This document shows, in pieces, positions 7,106 through 8,488 of a stretch of DNA of 8,488 bases. A model generated the notes under the pieces. The model worked only from the letters and a program-made list of their open reading frames with translations. It searched no databases and had not been told where the DNA came from. Positions within the stretch are counted from its first letter, which is position 1. Each line of letters starts with the position of its first letter. Source of the DNA: Legionella sp. (GTDB lineage Bacteria; Pseudomonadota; Gammaproteobacteria; Legionellales; Legionellaceae); assembly GCA_003507515.1 (NCBI GenBank), contig DNVL01000262.1, positions 1 to 8,488 of the forward strand, given 5' to 3'. A program made the translations under genes and the position numbers.

Positions 7106-7163
7106 GATATTGTGGATCGTTAGTCGGTGTCGCCTGTGGACGTTCCTAATTTACCTTGCTGAA

Positions 7164-7372
7164 TTAATCAGGAATAGACGCGTCCAACTCACCTAAAAAT
7201 GTGTCAAAATCTAGATCCTCCATCGAGCCAACATCGCATTGAACTGCTCAAGATCCGTCACCATGGACAACCAATCAAGGATACGATTAGACTCCCTCTG
7301 TTTACGTGATGAAATGGTTTGTTTTGCTTTGGTCGATTTGGAAAGTACGACGTCTTAAAAACTCTTGCTCAT
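7164..7372 (-). pseudogene. Small coupled gene with early stop and frameshift
   Basis: An ATG at 7372 overlaps the stop of the XRE fragment (ATGA). Reading gives MSKSF, a TAA, then in the same frame DVVLSKSTKAKQTISSRKQR and ESNRILDWLSMVTDLEQFNA, then MLARW. Near 7225 the protein-like text moves to another frame, SMEDLDFDTFLGELDASIPD, ending in TAA at 7164. The 209-base span is not a multiple of three, consistent with one indel. I do not recognise the protein. Restored it would be about 69 residues with a basic N-terminus and an acidic C-terminus. Its position behind a regulator suggests the second gene of a decayed two-gene module. Confidence 0.4.
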
Positions 7373-7578
7373 ACTAAGCCACTAAGACCATGCTTCTCAA
7401 ATATGTTGAGTAGTTTGAGAATAGCACCATGAGCGTGACGTTTACCTTGCTCAAGGCTACGAATCATAGCAGGGCTGACATTAAGATACTTCGCAAACGC
7501 AGAAATTGAACCATGGTAGGTTGGGCCGTGGCCCAACGCGTTTAAGCACCGGGCAGGTCTTTTTTTGGGTGCGTTATT
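7369..7578 (-). pseudogene. XRE-family regulator, truncated (antitoxin-like)
   Basis: This minus-strand frame has no ATG. Its C-terminal part reads SISAFAKYLNVSPAMIRSLE then QGKRHAHGAILKLLNIFEKH, a helix-turn-helix of the type found at the C-terminus of HigA/NadS-like antitoxins and related regulators. The usual preceding helix (IRxxLGxSQ) is missing. In its place is GC-rich sequence containing an 18-base hairpin, so the homologous part is about 7369-7510 and the rest to 7578 is only open frame. The best conclusion is a 5'-truncated pseudogene. No RelE/HigB-type toxin is visible upstream. Confidence 0.55.
7520..7537. repeat. GC-rich 18-base inverted repeat
   Basis: GTTGGGCCGTGGCCCAAC has perfect eight-base arms around two bases. 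It lies 37 bases beyond the stop of the 129-residue gene and exactly where the XRE fragment loses homology. As RNA it could form a strong hairpin, but no U-tract follows on either strand, so it is not a standard terminator. It may be a breakpoint scar or element end. Confidence 0.5.
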
Positions 7579-7963
7579 TTAACGATCTAGATGAGGCTCC
7601 ATAAACAACATTCTCTGGCTCATCTGCGCAAAATAATTCATTGTTTCCGTGTTTGGAAAGCATAGAATTAATATTCATCCTCCCGAATGTTAAACTATCA
7701 GCAGGTGAAAACTTACGGATCTCACCATCTGGATCAGCCGGAATATGAAGGCTAGACAACAACAAATCAATACCTTTCAATTGTTCAGTATAAGCTGTTC
7801 TTTCCTTATCCGTTAGCCCATGCCAATAGTTGGAAAACTCTTGAATGGCTACATATACTTCTGGTTCAATAGTATCTTTAAACATATTACCACCAGGCAC
7901 ATACCGCACGCCGCCCCTTAGTTTTGCATATAAATCAGTCAGATTCTGTTTCAAGCTAGACAT
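7574..7963 (-). CDS. Unrecognised 129-residue protein
   Basis: I do not recognise this protein. It starts MSSLKQNLTDLYAKLRGGVR and contains a helical, Trp- and Tyr-containing middle (VYVAIQEFSNYWHGLTDKER). The C-terminus is polar and probably less ordered. No signal peptide or membrane segment is visible, so it is probably cytoplasmic. The start is firm: AGGAG at 7971-7975 lies seven bases before the ATG at 7963, though the frame stays open to 8077. The intact frame between a decayed regulator and a decayed insertion sequence suggests a gene under selection, or one recently acquired. Resemblance of its translation start region (AGGAGAAAT) to that of the membrane protein at 3708 may be chance. 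Confidence 0.7.
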   Translation of the reverse strand: MSSLKQNLTDLYAKLRGGVRYVPGGNMFKDTIEPEVYVAIQEFSNYWHGLTDKERTAYTEQLKGIDLLLSSLHIPADPDGEIRKFSPADSLTFGRMNINSMLSKHGNNELFCADEPENVVYGASSRSLK

Positions 7964-8062
7964 TTCATTTCTCCTCAATATTGCATTATTGATCACTAAA
8001 TAAGCAATCATGACTTTAATTGTCTGCTTATCAAAAAAAAAAATCAATACTAAGTCTCCACA
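7964..8062. other. AT-rich intergenic stretch with an 11-base A-tract
   Basis: This is the upstream region of the 129-residue gene. It contains eleven A in a row on the plus strand at 8033-8043. On the minus strand TTGATA occurs right beside the tract, but no good -10 box at proper spacing is seen. The tract could bend DNA or slip. The left end of the neighbouring IS6 element should be near here, but I could not find its inverted repeat. Confidence 0.4.
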
Positions 8063-8343
8063 TGGATTGAAACTCAATTAATGTTAGCTCGCTGGCATGT
8101 AACCTACGCTATTCAGTTATCGAGACATTTGGGGATTGTGGGCAGATCGCGGCTTAAAAGTTGACCATTCCATGGTCAATCGCTAGGTTGCTCATTACGC
8201 ACCTCAGCTGTAAGATATTTTCCGCAAACATCATAAGCGACCCGTTATGGGTTTCATGACGGATGGACGAGACCTATATTAAGGTCACAATGGATAAAAG
8301 TGGCGCCAATAAAACGGGAGTCAATACCATCAATTTAGCGCTA
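8063..8343 (+). pseudogene. IS6-family DDE transposase, frameshifted and internally deleted
   Basis: Three frames carry consecutive pieces. WIETQLMLARWHVTYA lies at 8063-8110. From 8112 comes FSYRDIWGLWADRGLKVDHS, then MVNR, a stop where the family has Trp, VAHYAPQL, a stop where the family has Glu, and DIFRKHHKRPV. From 8263 comes MDETYIKV followed at once by TMDKSGANKTGVNTINLAL. In intact IS6 transposases the catalytic first Asp is in DETYIKV, and the second lies in the DKSGAN segment some 60-70 residues later. The intervening part is deleted. About 94 of roughly 230 codons remain, with two stops, two frame changes and one deletion, so it cannot be active. Confidence 0.8.
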
Positions 8344-8366
8344 TCGAACTCTTTTTCGACAGAGCC
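8063..8366 (+). mobile_element. IS6-family insertion sequence, decayed
   Basis: The stretch contains a broken IS6-family transposase and, at 8352-8366, TTTTTCGACAGAGCC, whose complement GGCTCTGTCGAAAAA fits the terminal inverted repeat of IS6-family elements (GGNTCTGTYGNAAA-like). That end lies 5 bases beyond the CCA end of tRNA-Leu. The left repeat was not found, so the true left boundary is unknown. Confidence 0.7.
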
Positions 8367-8371
8367 AGCAT

Positions 8372-8458
8372 TGGTGCCCAGGGCCGGAATCGAACCGGCA
8401 TGGTGTTACCACCGAGGGATTTTAAGTCCCTTGCGTCTACCTGTTTCGCCACCTGGGC
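8372..8458 (-). tRNA. tRNA-Leu (anticodon UAA)
   Basis: On the minus strand an 87-base class II tRNA is complete with encoded CCA. The acceptor stem is GCCCAGG with CCTGGGC, the anticodon arm AGGGA-CTTAAAA-TCCCT gives anticodon TAA (8424-8422), the long variable arm is GGTGGTAACACC, and the T arm is CCGGTTCGATTCCGG. The order Cys then Leu(UAA) on this strand matches the E. coli glyW-cysT-leuZ operon, so both are probably cut from one transcript. Confidence 0.97.
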
Positions 8459-8463
8459 AGGTT

Positions 8464-8488
8464 TGGAGGCTGAGGCCGGAATCGGACC
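8464..8488 (-). tRNA. tRNA 3' end, probably tRNA-Cys, cut by window
   Basis: The last 25 bases on the minus strand end in GGCCTCAGCCTCCA, preceded by GGTCCGATTCC as a T arm. Acceptor strand CTCAGCC, discriminator U73 and encoded CCA fit tRNA-Cys, and the position five bases before tRNA-Leu fits the cysT-leuZ order. The anticodon lies outside the window. The T loop reads TCCGATT where TTCGANT is usual. Confidence 0.7.

Larger units (their letters stand above)
6949..7117. repeat. Direct repeat copy B, upstream of the cold-shock gene
   Basis: This is the second copy of the lolC-upstream repeat, offset by 1338 bases from copy A and in the same orientation. Together the copies bracket vapBC, a gene fragment and the cold-shock gene. 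It ends with ATCCACAGATATTGTGGAT, in which seven-base arms are perfectly inverted around five bases; copy A keeps only part of that symmetry. Because it contains a decayed lolC start, copy B most simply derives from duplication of the lolC 5' region or from a lost second lolC-like gene. Confidence 0.85.

Noticed and set aside
7118..7163. Stretch between repeat copy B and the small decayed gene.
   Set aside because: No coding frame, repeat or site could be supported there. No CRISPR array was seen anywhere in the window.
7964..8077. A longer N-terminus for the 129-residue protein, starting at 8077.
   Set aside because: The extension runs through an 11-base A-tract and the upstream region, while the internal ATG at 7963 has a strong, well-spaced ribosome-binding site.
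7547..8462. CACCGGGCAGGT at 7547-7558 resembles CACCTGGGCAGGT at the 5' end of tRNA-Leu (8450-8462), as in an attachment-site duplication.
   Set aside because: The match is only 12 bases with a gap, involves the tRNA 5' end where integrases rarely act, and no integrase gene is present.

Overview
The window looks like a gammaproteobacterial chromosome of moderate GC. It carries a homogentisate-pathway gene pair, an asparaginyl-tRNA synthetase very close to the E. coli form, a LolC/LolD lipoprotein exporter and a Cys-Leu(UAA) tRNA pair in the same order as E. coli cysT-leuZ. Several features resemble host-associated lineages such as the Legionellales: an orphan small multi-pass membrane protein, a decayed IS6-family element, a VapBC module and gene debris. 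I cannot fix the genus from the sequence alone.

Layout. Positions 1-1209 (+) hold the 3' part of a fumarylacetoacetate hydrolase-family gene followed 8 bases later by maiA, the last two steps of aromatic amino acid (homogentisate) breakdown. A small four-helix membrane protein lies convergent to maiA and overlaps its end (1175-1606, -). asnS runs 1723-3126 (+). The minus-strand block 3163-5645 is lolC-lolD, whose reading frames overlap, followed by an unrecognised four-helix membrane protein.

From about 5611 to 8366 the window is accessory or rearranged. A 170-base direct repeat covers the first codons of lolC, its upstream region and a perfect DnaA-box sequence at 5611-5780. It recurs at about 82% identity at 6949-7117, upstream of a cold-shock-domain gene. 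Between the two copies lie vapBC (6441-5792, -), a C-terminal gene fragment and the cold-shock gene. The second copy carries a 12-codon remnant of the lolC start, so the cold-shock gene now sits behind a copy of the lolC upstream region. VapB-type palindromes, TTTGTATATACAAA and a 13/14 match, bracket vapBC.

Positions 7118-7578 hold a decayed minus-strand pair: an XRE-type regulator C-terminus and a small coupled frame with a stop and a frameshift. An intact 129-residue orphan gene follows (7574-7963, -). A heavily broken IS6-family transposase (+, 8063-8343) comes next, with a recognisable terminal inverted repeat that ends 5 bases from the 3' end of tRNA-Leu. The window closes inside tRNA-Cys.

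No clearly new multi-gene system is visible. The most interesting structure is the duplicated lolC upstream region bracketing vapBC and the cold-shock gene.
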